Of a stretch of DNA of 31,981 nt, positions 1 through 13,500 are shown in pieces. A program made the translations under genes and the position numbers. Below the pieces are notes generated by a model. That model saw only the letters and a program-made list of their open reading frames with translations. It was not told where the DNA came from and did not search any database. Source of the DNA: Oppiella nova (lineage: Eukaryota > Arthropoda > Arachnida > Sarcoptiformes > Oppiidae); NCBI GenBank assembly GCA_905397405.1, contig CAJPVJ010000212.1, positions 1-31,981 on the forward strand, read 5' to 3'. The first letter of the stretch is position 1. Each line of letters opens with the position of its first letter.

Positions 1-87
1 GCCGAATCTCAGAAAATCTCAAACAACTCAAAAAGTCTCAAAAACGTCAACTCAAACTTCGGCTGGAATTTTAAAGACAACATTTAA
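1..87 (+). CDS. possible 3' end of an upstream gene (partial, unidentified)
   Basis: Frame 1 is open from the window edge for 28 codons and ends at TAA (85-87). Its base composition is less AT-rich than the 1.4 kb that follows, which is the main reason to suspect a C-terminal coding end. The encoded tail is Ser/Asn/Lys-rich and ends in WNFKDNI. I recognise no family. The stretch is also rich in short ctcaaa repeats, so it may be simple non-coding sequence. An AATAAA lies near 605, too far to help much. Confidence 0.2.
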   Translation, partial: AESQKISNNSKSLKNVNSNFGWNFKDNI

Positions 88-1554
88 TTTGATTACTATT
101 TATGGGACGAACTCTTCAATCAAATTCTATGTTATTATTCTTAAGACGATTCCATCAACTTATCATACAATTCGTAATTCAAATATGTTTTTTATTTTCT
201 GTTAATTCGTATAGAATAATGTACTGGTTAATTATTTTTGTATTTATTTCTGTGATATTGATTTTTAAGATCATTTTAAAGTATTGTTTATTATTATATG
301 ATTACGGAATGAATCAAATTTTGTCAATTCATCTGTTTTTGTGCCATTTTTCCTAAATTTTTATTAAATTTTTAATTAAAACGTTGTGTAAAGTGATGTA
401 AAGTGAGAGAACTTAGACAAAGCCAATAATTGATGTCAAATGCATTTCTTCTACAAAATATTTTTCAATTTATTTGTGTTGTAATGTATGCCAAACGAAA
501 TGATCTAATAAATGATTATATTTACTGTATTATAATACTGTATATTTACCCAATGATTGCCTTTATTCATATTCAAATGGTTAATTGGCGCTTATTTTTG
601 TTATAAATAAAACTAATTCTTTTATTAATACTGTATAATAATTATTATTTTTATGTTAATAAATTATAGCAAAACTAATACTAGCACTTGTGGCTATTTT
701 GCATTTAACATAATTTCTTACACAATTTAATTACATTATTACTATTGGATCAATAACTATTTTATAGCACTCTCATAGTATTAAACACAATACACAATAC
801 AATAATAATTATGGTAATTAATATGATAGATTATTAAACACAATACCATAATTATTTATTAGCATTTCAATAAATAATATTCTATCGATTCTTATACCCT
901 TACAATGTTTCTGTACTGTACTGTACCGGTATATACAATAGTTGTAATTTGCTATTTATAAATCTCACATTGTTTATTTATTTAGAATTGAACACAAAAA
1001 TATGCATCGGTATCTCACAATAATTGTCAAATATAAAGTATTATTTATGCCCATAAGATAATGTTACCTGTAAATTGATTTTGTTAGTAATTATAATATG
1101 AATTGATAACTAATCCAGGTATCATTTAACTGAAGTGTTGACGATCGCAAGCATGTTATTATTAAACGCAACTCTCTATTAATATGCTATATAATGATTA
1201 AATTATAGTCAAATAAGTTAGTAAAAGTTAAAACTTTTAGAACTGAACAAATGAAGCTTGATAAAAGAAAAATATTTTCACCAATATTGTATTGTGATTG
1301 CCATCTATTGTGGAGAATGTGCATGGTGAAACAATTTCACTATTTATAGTGTATTGTATAATAAATAGGTTTGAGTCCAGTATTGACTGTCATATTTTGC
1401 TCATCATTTTTATTCAATTATTGTTTAGTTTTTTCATTTTAATCGCTTTATAAATCATTTTAATTTTCCTTTTTTATATACATAGACATCATTTTTATTT
1501 GTTATTTCTTATAATATATACACATTTGTTATCCAATGGTTTCCAATCAACACA
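88..1554. other. AT-rich intergenic spacer
   Basis: About 1.4 kb of very AT-rich sequence upstream of the MPDZ start. The only open frame of note (102-356, plus) encodes a Phe/Ile/Leu-rich product typical of translated AT-rich DNA and is not called. The promoter of the MPDZ-like gene probably lies here or further upstream in an unseen 5' UTR exon, but I see no specific element. Confidence 0.5.
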
Positions 1555-1570
1555 ATGACTGAACCCAAAG
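1555..1570 (+). CDS. MPDZ: candidate first coding exon of MPDZ (MTEPK)
   Basis: ATG at 1555 opens MTEPK and one further base, ending at AAAG|GCAAGT, a strong match to the GC-type donor consensus. The 16-nt exon ends in phase 1, which is what the L27 exon at 1955 needs: the joined codon GAT leads into [13 protein letters not shown], similar in spacing to the short N-termini before L27 in vertebrate MPDZ and PATJ. Unspliced, the frame would stop 22 codons after the ATG. This start is inferred from phase and donor sequence only; another upstream exon could supply it. Confidence 0.45.
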
Positions 1571-4500
1571 GCAAGTCAAACATGTATTCATTGAATCAAA
1601 CGCTTTATTATGGGATCCGTTGAAGAGTTTTTGTCACCAACTCTTCACACAGTATCCAAACAGTCATGAATATATCACATGATGTCTGAGTGATCACTAA
1701 ATTGTCTTATAATTAGTTTTCAATGTTTGTTCATTATTTTGCATTGTTTTCATTGACAGGACATTAAGGATTGTGTCCACCAATGCATGACTTGATCCCT
1801 GTTTGCAGTATTTGATTGAATCTATGTTTTGATTTGAATTTTGTATCATTTGACACATTGTCTCAATTATGACCGTAACTAAAGGTATAGATAATGTGCG
1901 CTCTTTGGGTCCCTTAAGACGTCTAACCAATTGTCAAACATTTACTCCCATTAGATATCAATCAAATCAAACATCTCTTGGAGAGGATTGACCACAACTT
2001 GAAACACAAGGACTCATCCAATGGCAGTAATCTGAAGGATGATCTCAAGACTCTGCTAACTGTCCTCCAGTGTCCAGTGTTTGCCAGTATTATAGCAATT
2101 CAGGTATTCATAGACTATAAGAGACAACTNAACTTGAAACACAAGGACTCATCCAATGGCAGTAATCTGAAGGATGATCTCAAGACTCTGCTAACTGTCC
2201 TCCAGTGTCCAGTGTTTGCCAGTATTATAGCAATTCAGGTATTCATAGACTATAAGACAACTGAAGTGTTTAAGAGACAACTGAAGTGTTTTGACAAACG
2301 TTTGATTACTCGAAGGAATCGATTGATGAGCTGAAAGAGCAGCTGTTGAGACACCCGTCGATACTTCCGGTCGACTTCGACATCTCCCCCCTCACGGGTC
2401 ACCTCGTGCTCAGTGTTCCGCCCGAACCCAATCACGTGACGGCCGCCAACTCAGATTCATACGAGCCATCCTCTGATCCCGAACAGAGCTATGAGTTTGA
2501 CTGTCGACCAGAACTGGCTGTCCGTCAAACCAATCACATGAATGAGTTGTGCGCTCAACCAGAGCCCGATTATGTCAATATATCTGCTCAGGTATTCACA
2601 GGCACTCCCTTTTTATCACTTCTTTTGCCTCTTAACCATGTGTTGTATTGTCGTATGGGAACAGTTGGGACGGGTGTCATATCCGGCTTATTCACTGTCA
2701 ACGATGGCCACCGATAACGCCGAAGGTTTGCTCAAATGTCTGTCCGAATCAGCGGCCGGTCGTAATGTGCAGACAATACAACTCTATAAACCCGACGGAC
2801 ACAGCCTTGGCTTCAGTGTCGTCGGCATGAAGAATGAGTTGACGGATGAGCTCGGGATCTATATCCAGGACATCCATAGCAATGGCATCGCCGCCAGGTT
2901 TGTGAACATTATTTGTGATTTCTTTTCAAACAAATATACCCTTTATTTGCGAAAAGAAAATATTTCTTAGTTTGCCTTTAATTTTATTTAATGGTTTTTA
3001 TACTATTTATAAATTATGAGATTTTTATATAAAACGGTTTTGTTTTTCATACATGACTTTAATATTATAGTAGTTTTGCATTTGAATTGACATTTTATGA
3101 GTTATGAAAAGACTATTACTTTGGGTGCGGCTCTTAAGCATAAACTCTAAGATATTTTGAGCACTCAGTCAATCATTTATTTATCGGTGAATCGCAAACA
3201 CAATATTGAATGATTGCTATGAAATCAATCGTTACATTCATGAGGTAATGGTGTTTTTTGCAGCATCTCATTATTTTATTAAAGATTATTTACTTGATGA
3301 CTAATAAGTTATTTACGAATTAAAAACACTAATATTTGCACAAAATAATAAAATCATAAATTCTTAACTTAAAAGTTTGCGAAATGTGAGTTTATTTCAT
3401 ATTTATTCCCGCTATGCGAACAGATACAAAATTCTTATTAAAAATGCAATTATTTTGAGAGAGAGAGAGAGAGAGAGAGAGCATGAAAAAGTATAAAGTT
3501 GATTGTATAGTTATTGTTCTTAATGCTATAGTTTGGCAATAAATCTCATTTATTTTTCTGTTTAAGAGATCTCTTGTTTTGTTTATAAATCTCATTTAGA
3601 ATAGCATCTAATTTAAATGATTGTTTAGATTTAAATAAATTAAACTTTGAGAATTTTGTTTCATAGAAATAGTTTGCTCTTAACTAGCAATTAGATATAT
3701 TTAAATTAAGATCAATTATGGTAAAAGGCATATTGGATTTTCAAGTATTATGAGAATAATTTTCAAATTACCGGTAGATATGATTTTTTAAAAGTGAAAT
3801 GCGATTTTTGCTGGATATTTATAATTTATTAAATTTTACATTTTATTACCTCTTTTTATATTTTAGTAATCTACTAAATACGATATAAATATTAAATTTA
3901 CAATATAACGCTGAATTTATTTGCCTTTTTTTTAATCAAATAAAAAGCATAACATTTGGAAAATTAGCAAAATTTTGAGTTTTATTTGGTCTGTCAGTTT
4001 TGCATAAATATTTTATTGCTTTTTTATAACACAATTCTCAAATTTTTCTACATTTAAATTACTTCAATTTATTTGCATTTTTGAATCACTAGTTTCCAAA
4101 TTAGCAAAGAATTGTTGTGTAGAAAATGTGATCATTATGAAAACAATTTGATTTTAACATAAAGTTTTAATTGGCGTTCATTAAATACTGATTAGAGAAA
4201 TAAATGTAATATAATTATGATTACTTGTATTTATTTGTTCATTTATCCATTCTTTTCCTCCTTATGTTTTTCAGCATTTATTTATATTTTATAAACAATT
4301 TAAATTTTTCTCAACCACACTTTTACTCAAATTTCCTAATTTAATATTTTGACTCAAATTAGCATATATTTCAACGAAATATTTACCATAAAATAGATAA
4401 CGATTAATAATCTCTTGTAATACTATATCATAACCGAAACCTCCCTTTCTTTCAATCTATTTTAGACGTTAGAAAAGGAAACTAATTATTCAAAGATTTT

Positions 4501-7500
4501 ATTTTAAGACAAAATTTAACATTTTGTCGCTTTTTATTTTATATTTTGCCAAATGATTGTAAACTATGATAATAACTCATAGGAACTCATATGTAAATTC
4601 TTAGCACAGAATTAATGAGAAAATTAACACTAATTATTAGAAATAATTTTGTTTGCCTGAAGTTTGTGACAAAAGTTTACATCTCTGTTTGATGTTGTAT
4701 TGGAAAACAAGAAGTTTTGATATGAAAAAAATATAATAATATATAATTATATCTAAAAATCGATAGCATTTGTAAAGTGAAGCGCAGTTGCAGTCTGTAG
4801 TCAAAAGGTTTACATAACTTGAGGTACGGGTTGTGTATCATTGGATGGGTTTGTGTGAGATTTGGTCATCAAATTGAGTGCTTATAATGTGTCCAATTCT
4901 TGTAGTGTTGTCTCCATTCAATTGAAATGTTATTATTTTAAAGTTATGTTTTTAGTGAGTAATCAATTGAATGCCTATTAGAAGAATATTCTTGAGATTA
5001 TATAGTGATGGTGGGAGTGGTGGCAACGGTGCGGGCATTCCATACAAACACTACAGTAGTCTTATTCATGAATAACTGCAGACTTGCGTAATGTGTGTCT
5101 GAAGTGTTGGACATTTCTGTGGGTTTATTCCTCATAAGAGTCCCATATTTGATGAGAGCTCCAAAAATTGTGCTCTAATTCACTCTTTTAATATTTATTT
5201 CAAATTAATATCATATTTGCATTTGACTTGAAATGATTGCTATCGAAACAAAACGAGTCGATGTTTTCTTAACTAATATTATGAAGTGTTTTCATTTTTC
5301 GCTATCCTTTCGAAACATGAGATTCTTATCCAATAATTTAATCATCAGATGATGAATAATAATCTCATAAACTTGTTATATATTGTATATAAACTATAAT
5401 TATTAGCATCATCATTGTATTTGTACTGTTTGTGTTGTGATTACCTGTGCCGACAGACTAACAAATTTTAGACACAATATTTAAATTCAATTCATAGGTA
5501 AGCTTTCAATTATTATTCTTTGCATTTAATTAAATCTCTATTTTTTAAACCTTTGTAATGTGATAGTAAATGTGCAAACTAATCAAGGTTTAATTAAGCT
5601 AAAATATTGCTTATATATATAGTATACAGTATATAGTATATTCTTAATTAATTAATACTTAATTAAGTAATAATTGACTATAATATAATACAGTATTATG
5701 TGGATTCAATAAGTACCCATACATTGCACTGTTTAGTGTAATGATTAAATTAAGAAAATGATTTGTCATATTTTTATACAAAAATAAATTTAATAATTTT
5801 TAAAAATTTCTAAAAACATACTGTATAATATAACATTATTAGAAATTGATATTAGAAATAAACATAAATGTAAAAATATTCAATTGAAATGAACGCTTCT
5901 TAATAATTGAGAATTTAAAATAATTGGAGTAATATTCAGGAGTAACAAGAATATATATATTAAATAGATAGATAGTATCTAGCTTAATAATGTTACATTA
6001 AATTAATGATTTAAAGTCTTTAAATGAAGTCTTTTCAAAATTGATAATTGATTGAATTTTAAAAAATAATTTCAATATAAATTGAAATGAATGTATGAAC
6101 TATTTTCGTACATTTGTTTCTCAAGTGATTAAGAATTTTGTTTATTCTGTGCATTCTGTTGATGTTTAATTGTTTGAATAAATACAGTTGACCTAACTAT
6201 ACAAACAGGTATTTTAGCCAAAGTATGCACTTTCTAAGCAAATACTTCAACAATCGTTTCGTTCCATATTTTTGAATTGATTGCAAATATAAATAAAATA
6301 TATTAAATGTTATGAATCTTTAATTTATTATATTATTAGTATTCTATTTGTTTTAAACAAATGTTTTTATAGCCAACGACTATTTAATTACAGGTTATTA
6401 TTTATTACACTTGTTTATTTTTGACTTACTGTATGTGAGTTTTGAAATTATATTTACTTTCAAATAGATATTATTTTATTTAAATTATTTGAAAATTTAT
6501 ACTAAAAGTTTTAATTTAAAACTTAAAATTTGTATTCTATATGATACTTTTATTTAAAATATTATGGAAATACATTACTATATACTTGATTTTAAAGTTT
6601 TGTGTTATAAATATTTAATATATTCTTTATATAATATATAAATAAAATCCTTACGGATCTTACCAATTTTCATAAATTTTTGAATTACAGTATATTGTAA
6701 TGCACTGGGAATTTGAATGTTAGATTTTGTATTAAATTGCTTTACTGTCAAATGATATACAATAATGTATAATACAGTAATGAATACAATATTTGCAATT
6801 CGTGTTAAATATCTTGTTTTTAAATATCTGATAGTGTGAGACATTGAATAAGTATTTTGATGTAAATATTTAAATTAATGATTTCATCAAGATTAAAATA
6901 GTCTTTATAAAGATATAAGATGAATCCAAAAAAGGACGCTAGGTTTTGCTCGTATTCCTATGTTTCTTGCGATAAATCAATTTTGTAAAAACTATTTTAA
7001 ACTATCATTTAATTGTGTTCTTTTGACATACTAACCACCCTGGTGACTCAAGTATTTCAATAAATATTTTGGACCAACGCGAATGTCATAGTCACAGTAT
7101 AGTAACAGAGTAAAATCTAAAATATACAAATTAAAGCCGAAAGTATAAGCTTTCATTTAAGCTATAAACCACCTTGCAACGATTTCTAGTTTTGAAACAG
7201 TAATCTTTTGAAAATCATTGAATCCAATGTAAAAATCAATAGTAAATAATTTAAACATAAATTGCCCGTGACTAATAGGAGCTAGGTAAAAGTGTTGAAT
7301 TTTAAAATGGAAGTAGGTTTCATAAGCTTTCAAACGGACTATGGATGATATTTGTAGGAAATTTGTTTTGATATTTTAATAAAAAAAACTACATATTAAT
7401 TTTTATGTAATGGGTTAAAATGTGTAAACTATTGTTTAATGTATTTGAATATACATTGAAATGGAAATTTTGTGAAACCCAAATTTCCTACAAATATGAA

Positions 7501-10500
7501 ACCAATTAAATTAAATTGCCTATATTTTCCAAATGATACCTTTAAAATATTTCTATTATTAATGAATTTGAATATACATTGAAATGGAAATTTTGTGAAA
7601 CCCAAATTTCCTACAAATATGAAACCAATTAAATTAAATTGCCTATATTTTCCAAATGATACCTTTAAAATATTTCTATTATTGTAATTTTAAAAATTAT
7701 TGTGTTATCTGATTAGCTTCATGTGCTAAAACTATTAAGTTGTGATCAAAATCATTAATATCATGTTTCCATTATTTTATAACTCTTTCTAACGGTGCAC
7801 TAAAAATTTATCTAGGACATATAGTTTGTGTGCTAGAACAAATAACTAAAAGCTAGCAGTTTGCCCGCAGTTAGTGCCTTTCAGTTCTCCACTGAAAATA
7901 GAAATAAAGTATATTTTGGATTATTTTTAATTTGTATAGTTTAGGAATAAGCGATTTTATAGGAACTTAGTTTGCATATAATTTGTATGAATTTTTAAAA
8001 TGTGAAAATTAATAGAATTTAAAAATATATTATTTTGACAAAAGGGATGGAGGTTTGCAAAAAGGAGATCAGATATTAGCCATCGATGGGCAGCCATTTT
8101 CGAGTGATATATCACATGAAGAGGCTATAAATATCCTACAACGCGCACATGGGATTGTGGAACTAGTGATTGCTCGGGGACAGACATCAAAGTCATGCGA
8201 TTCTATTGAATTGTTGGCCAATCCATCGGATGTGTTGATAGAGAGGTCTCCCTCAGGAGTTAGTGATAGCTCTAAAGATTCAAACGATATGGTGCTGAAC
8301 ACGGAATGGGCACAAATCGAGGCCATAGAGCTCGACAACGATGGCTCAGGGCTTGGCTTTGGAATAATCGGTGGCCGAAGTACTGGTGTGATCATCAAGA
8401 CATTGGTTCCGGGAGGTGTTGCTGACAGAGTATGTGTGCCGCAATGTCTACAATTATTGTTGATTCATGAACGCCTTGTTTTAGGACAATCGGTTGCAAA
8501 GTGGAGACCATATTCTGCAGATAAACGACGTTAACCTCAGAGGAATGGGTTCAGACCAAGTGGCACAAGTGCTGCGCTTAACTGGTGCTCACGTGCGGCT
8601 CGTAGTGGCGCGTCCGGTCGACCCCACGTCTGACCTGCAGGTCATCCAAAGCAGTGCTCCTATCGTTCCGACCAAAGACCTGATGGACGCGGAAAAAGTT
8701 GAAAATCATTTGACAATATTTCAACAGGTATTTCAATCACCTATTGTGTGGCTATATTTCATGACATGATTTTACGACTGTTTAGCAACAATCACAAGAA
8801 CTGCCTCGAGATGTGCCGTCGACGCCAATCACGCCATTCACTAATGGCCACGAATCCGATATACCCATCGGATCCATCACTTCCATTCCCATTGAAACGC
8901 AACAAATCGCTAGAATAGACCTTCACGTGAGTCCATACTTTTGTTTAAACATATTTCAAGAAGTTTTTATAAGAAATGTCCGCATCTTTAAATTCTGTAT
9001 TGCCTAACAGCCAGTGTTCAATATTTTGTTTTTATTATTTGATGAATTAATTGTCTGTTGGCTTTCATTATAATATCTAACATTTTGTTGTTTTAAATCA
9101 TTTTGATTCAGAGAAACGTAAATGACTTACAATAACACAAAACGTCTTTAAAACAAATAAACACATTTTCTCTCAAATAGTGAACTTTCAATCTTTCAAA
9201 TCAATAACTATTTGTTTAAATTGTGTCTACAGTATGACTTGACATTTGATTTGAGTCGACTTTTTTGAAAAATGCTTGCTTTCACTCTTTCGATGTTTAT
9301 AAAGTTATAGATTTATATTTTTACAATTTTTACAATTTACCAAAATATTTTAAGATACAATTTTTAGTAGCATTTTTACTTTATTTAACTATCATGTATT
9401 TAATATAGAGTCAATTATTAAACAAATCTTAAATGAGTATAGTGTTTTAACATGATAAAAGTATTATGATTTAATGATCAACATGAATTAAATTTTAATG
9501 CCATTTTTATGTGATATGCCAAGATTATTGGGGAAAGGTCGTGATTTAATATTTATTATGTTTGAAAGTTAAAATATAACCAAATTGGCATAACTAATTG
9601 TATTTACCACTTTTCTAAAGTTCCAAGATTCTTCTAAGCCCTATAGTTGCACTTAAAACATAGACCATTTTTCCACAATCATTTGGTTTCTTTGTAAATT
9701 TAATTTAGTTTTGTATTATATAATGTTATATCAATATAATACAGAAGCTTTCAATACAAAACATTTTGAACTCTAACCTTTCAAAAACCTAGATTAAATA
9801 GTTTGTAGTCATAATATTAAGTTGCATGTTCTTATTTTTTAATATTCTATAAATTGTGAAATCGCTTTGATGCTTTTTTTTATAGAAAATGCAAACTTTA
9901 TATATACTCATGTCAACAAAAATAAATAAACCTTTAAACTAAAAAATTCTACTTTTGATGAGTTTTCTAATAATAAATTTGTTTTATTATACAGTATTAT
10001 GGAATTGGTAATATTATAAAATTGTTTCAAATGTTTTGTGTTGAGAGCAAATAATAATTGGTTTATATTAGAAGATGTTTTTAAGTGATTTAGTGTTTAT
10101 CTGATGATTAAATAATTTATAAGATCTTGAAGTGAACTCTAATTATAGAGCTTTATATAAACACATATTCTTTTACTTTTGTGTTCATTGAAAAGTCATA
10201 CATTGCATTAAATGTACATTTAACTTTATGCTATACTCGAGTATTTTTCTAAAATGATTGAGAACAATATAAATTATATAATTTTGAATATATGGGGTAT
10301 GTTTTGAATAATTAATTAAATGAAATATGAGTTAGAAATGCTTATACAATACAATACAGTATAGACTATAGAGTAATAGTGTGTATATTAGTCAATATTA
10401 TGGTTAATATATATGACACTGGAAGTGGAGGTTGTGTCCATTGGAGGTGCGTTTGCGTGTGTTTTGTGAGCTCTTCTGCCAAGCATTCAATTGAATGGTT

Positions 10501-13500
10501 TGTTTCGAAACACTTTCTACACATTTGTTAGACATTTACAAATTGTCACTCAATACGAGTCACGTTTTATTACATAAATACCTCTATTTATTAATGTTGT
10601 TTAAATGTATTTAATTGATATATGTTTTGTACGACTCTGTTATCTTATTAAATGCTATATTGTTGTCGAGCTTTTAATTAAATAATCTTTTAATTGAATA
10701 TTAAATGTTTTTGTCGGAGAAAACATGATTTTTAAGAGTTATATGCGAAGAGTATTTTGTTTGCAATCACTTTATAATTCAATTAAATTATGATAATTAA
10801 ATCAAAGTATTGTTTTAAACATCTTCTTAAATGGTTCATAATTATATAAACAAATATATTTATATTTATATATATTATTAAATTATTACTCTACATTAAC
10901 TATCGGTTTGTATTATTCGCATCATTTACTTTTTAATATTTTTTCTATGAAAAAGTCATTTATTTTAAAATTGCTTTTATAATGAGATGACTTCTTAAAA
11001 ATGTTTGCATTGGATGAGTTATTTTCATAATTCACGTCAAATCATGTTTCAAATTTGTATTTGAGTGTTATTTTTGGCAAAAAACACAAAACTTTTTAAT
11101 CTGCAAATTGTTTCAAAAGTCAATACAAGTATAAGTTGTCTACTCTTTTCATTACAACTCTTTAGCTAACATTTTGATAAATTAATGGTTAGAACATTGA
11201 CACGACTCTCAAACTTAATTGACACTAATTCACTAATTAATTAATTAATTTAGAGATCTTAGCAAAATGTTGATGTCATTAATTTCTTTGCTAATTAAGA
11301 ATAAATGATTTAAACAATAATTGTTTGAATTAAAAAACATTGATCTCTCCTATAATGACACTTTCGTGTCACACATTTGTGCGCAAATTATTTGAATGAA
11401 AGTTTATGTGTTAATTCATTTCGTATTTACTGTATTATGAAATGTTATTTAATGGTAACCTTTACGGCATTTGTCTGACAGAGCCCTCCATCAGAGCTTC
11501 AGACGCCGACACCAATACTCACCTCAGAAGTGACAGTAAGTGCTGGCAATACATCGGTTGTGGCGAATGTCAATCGAAAAGTTGAGGTCCAAGTGAACAG
11601 TGAGAGCCCTATCGTTGCCGATGACTTGCCTGAAATGGAAACCTTTGAAGTGGAACTAATCAAAGATCAACAGGGATTGGGCATCACTATAGCTGGCTAT
11701 GTCTGCGAGAAGGGTATGTCACGCATACACTAAACCATTTAGTTTTTCTTTCAACCATCAAATGAATTTTTTATTCAAATGAGTGTTGAATTTATTTATA
11801 ATTCATTTGAATTCCGCCCGAAATGTACTGTTAGTACAGAACTCTCTTTTATGCGAGTCCTGTGTGTTGTGGCAGTCATTTGGTTTTGCTTACAATGCCA
11901 TTCAAACCTCAAAAGTACTCTTTTTATTGCTTTTATTATAATAATGTTTTGTTTATTTATTTAGAAGAAATTTCTGGCATTTTCATCAAAAGCATAGCAC
12001 CGGGAAGTGTGGCCGACCTCTCAAAGCAAATCTCAATCAATGACCAAATTATTGAGGTCTGTGTTCTCATAAATTTTCTATTTATTTATCCATATCTAAG
12101 GGGATTAATCTAAAAATTGCGAAACAGGTGGACGGGCGGTCACTGTATGGCTATACCAATCATCAAGCAGTTGAGGTGTTGCGAAACACCGGGAAAGTTG
12201 TGAAACTGCGATTAGCCCGATATCTGAGAGGCTCTAAATATGAGCAGTTGCAACAAGCTATTGCCAGCCCTGATCTACCGGCTCCCTATTACCCACAACC
12301 AGGTGCTACAGTTATCCAAATTTACGACCAGTCAACTGACTTGAGTCAGAACAGCCAAACCCTGAGTGCCAGTAGTGATAGCATCTCGAAAAGTGTGTCG
12401 AAATCTAATGCAGAGCTTATAGAGAAGTGGCAGAACATAATTGGTCCCAATTTTGAGATTGTGGTTCGTTTTGATGCCAACATATTCTCTCACATAAACA
12501 CTAAACCATTGAACACACTCTAGATTGCAAATATTGTACGAGAGGGTCCGGGACTCGGGATCTCATTGGAAGGAACGGTAGATGTAGAGAACGGCAATGA
12601 AGTTCGACCCCATCATTACATCCGATCCATTTTGCCCGACGGACCCGTCGGTATTAATGGAATCCTCAGGAGTGGAGACGAACTATTGGAGGTAATGGTC
12701 CTTTAGGTCATCCCGTCATGAATATGACATCACTTTTGTATTGCTTTTGTATCGTTAGGTCAACGGAACACAACTTCACGGAATGAGTCATTCAGATGTC
12801 GTGCCATTACTTAAAGACTTGTCAACTGAAGTGCAAATGGTTTGCGCCCGACCTTTAAATCGTGATATTTTAGTCAACTTCGATGCCATCGCTGGTGACA
12901 ACCAGAGCTCAACTTCTCGAACGGAATTAGATTTCAATGCAATGAATGATAGCCTCATTTCGATTGTGCCCTCCAGTGAACGACTAGTCAAAGCAAAATC
13001 GGACGGTTCCCTTGCGATGACTGCGCCCACCGTTTCAATCGCCTCTGACTTATCAAAGATGAAGTCCCGATCATTAGAACCGCTGACAGGACTGGCCATG
13101 TGGTCATCCGAAGTCGAATTAATCGAATTAATCAAAGGCTTGTTTAGCACTTAATTTAAGTTTCATTTAAGACTTATTCGATGTTTTATTATTAGGTGAC
13201 AAAGGGTTAGGGTTTAGTATTTTGGACTATCAGGTGAGCGATCGTAGGCTTTGTTTTGTTCGCAGTTTTTCTAATTTCTGTCTTAATATAGGATCCGATG
13301 AATCCCACGGAAACTGTGATTGTCATTAGGTATGAATGGATCGGATTAATGCAGTGTTCAATTAAACAAGTGGTTAACTGTTAATGAATGGCACCTGTCT
13401 TTATCAGATCTCTCGTTCCCGGAGGTATAGCCCAACAGGACGGCCGACTTATTCCAGGGGATAGGCTATTGTTCGTGAACGACACGGTGACCAACGATTT

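Larger units (their letters stand above)
2898..8044 (+). other. 5.1-kb intron of MPDZ
   Basis: The largest intron, between the halves of PDZ1 (GTTTGT at 2898; acceptor acaaaag ending at 8044). It is very AT-rich, with no credible coding exon. It contains a GA microsatellite at 3457-3481, a 123-bp tandem duplication at 7438-7683 with a nearby inverted 18-mer, and several TACAGTA/TACTGTA-type short motifs. A less AT-rich stretch near 4990-5170 shows nothing I can identify. Confidence 0.75.
2765..8182 (+). other. MPDZ: PDZ domain 1 of MPDZ
   Basis: Begins [20 protein letters not shown] in exon 2665-2897 and resumes at 8045 with [15 protein letters not shown], ending near VELVIARG. The carboxylate-binding loop is SLGF and helix alpha-B starts SHEEA, so a His is present where class I PDZ domains have one. 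A 5.1-kb intron in phase 2 splits the domain inside the GIAAR-DGG segment. The exon before it (2316-2591) is a Pro/Ser/Glu-rich linker. Confidence 0.92.

Noticed and set aside
102-356. 84-codon open frame rich in Phe, Ile, Leu and Tyr
   Set aside because: Composition is what translated AT-rich DNA gives; there is no domain, no splice context, and it sits in a featureless spacer.
1697-1930. 77-codon minus-strand open frame
   Set aside because: Lies within the candidate first MPDZ intron, shows no family resemblance and has no support beyond being open.
1978-2334. true tandem L27 domains (two L27 copies in the protein)
   Set aside because: The copies are identical at DNA level, meet at an N, and the open frame crossing them reads through a splice donor; family members have one L27 at this position.
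8069-8398. 109-codon minus-strand open frame
   Set aside because: Exact antisense shadow of the PDZ1/PDZ2 exon, whose plus-strand product is unmistakable. The same holds for 12788-13150, 13381-13596, 18266-18530 and 28280-28555.
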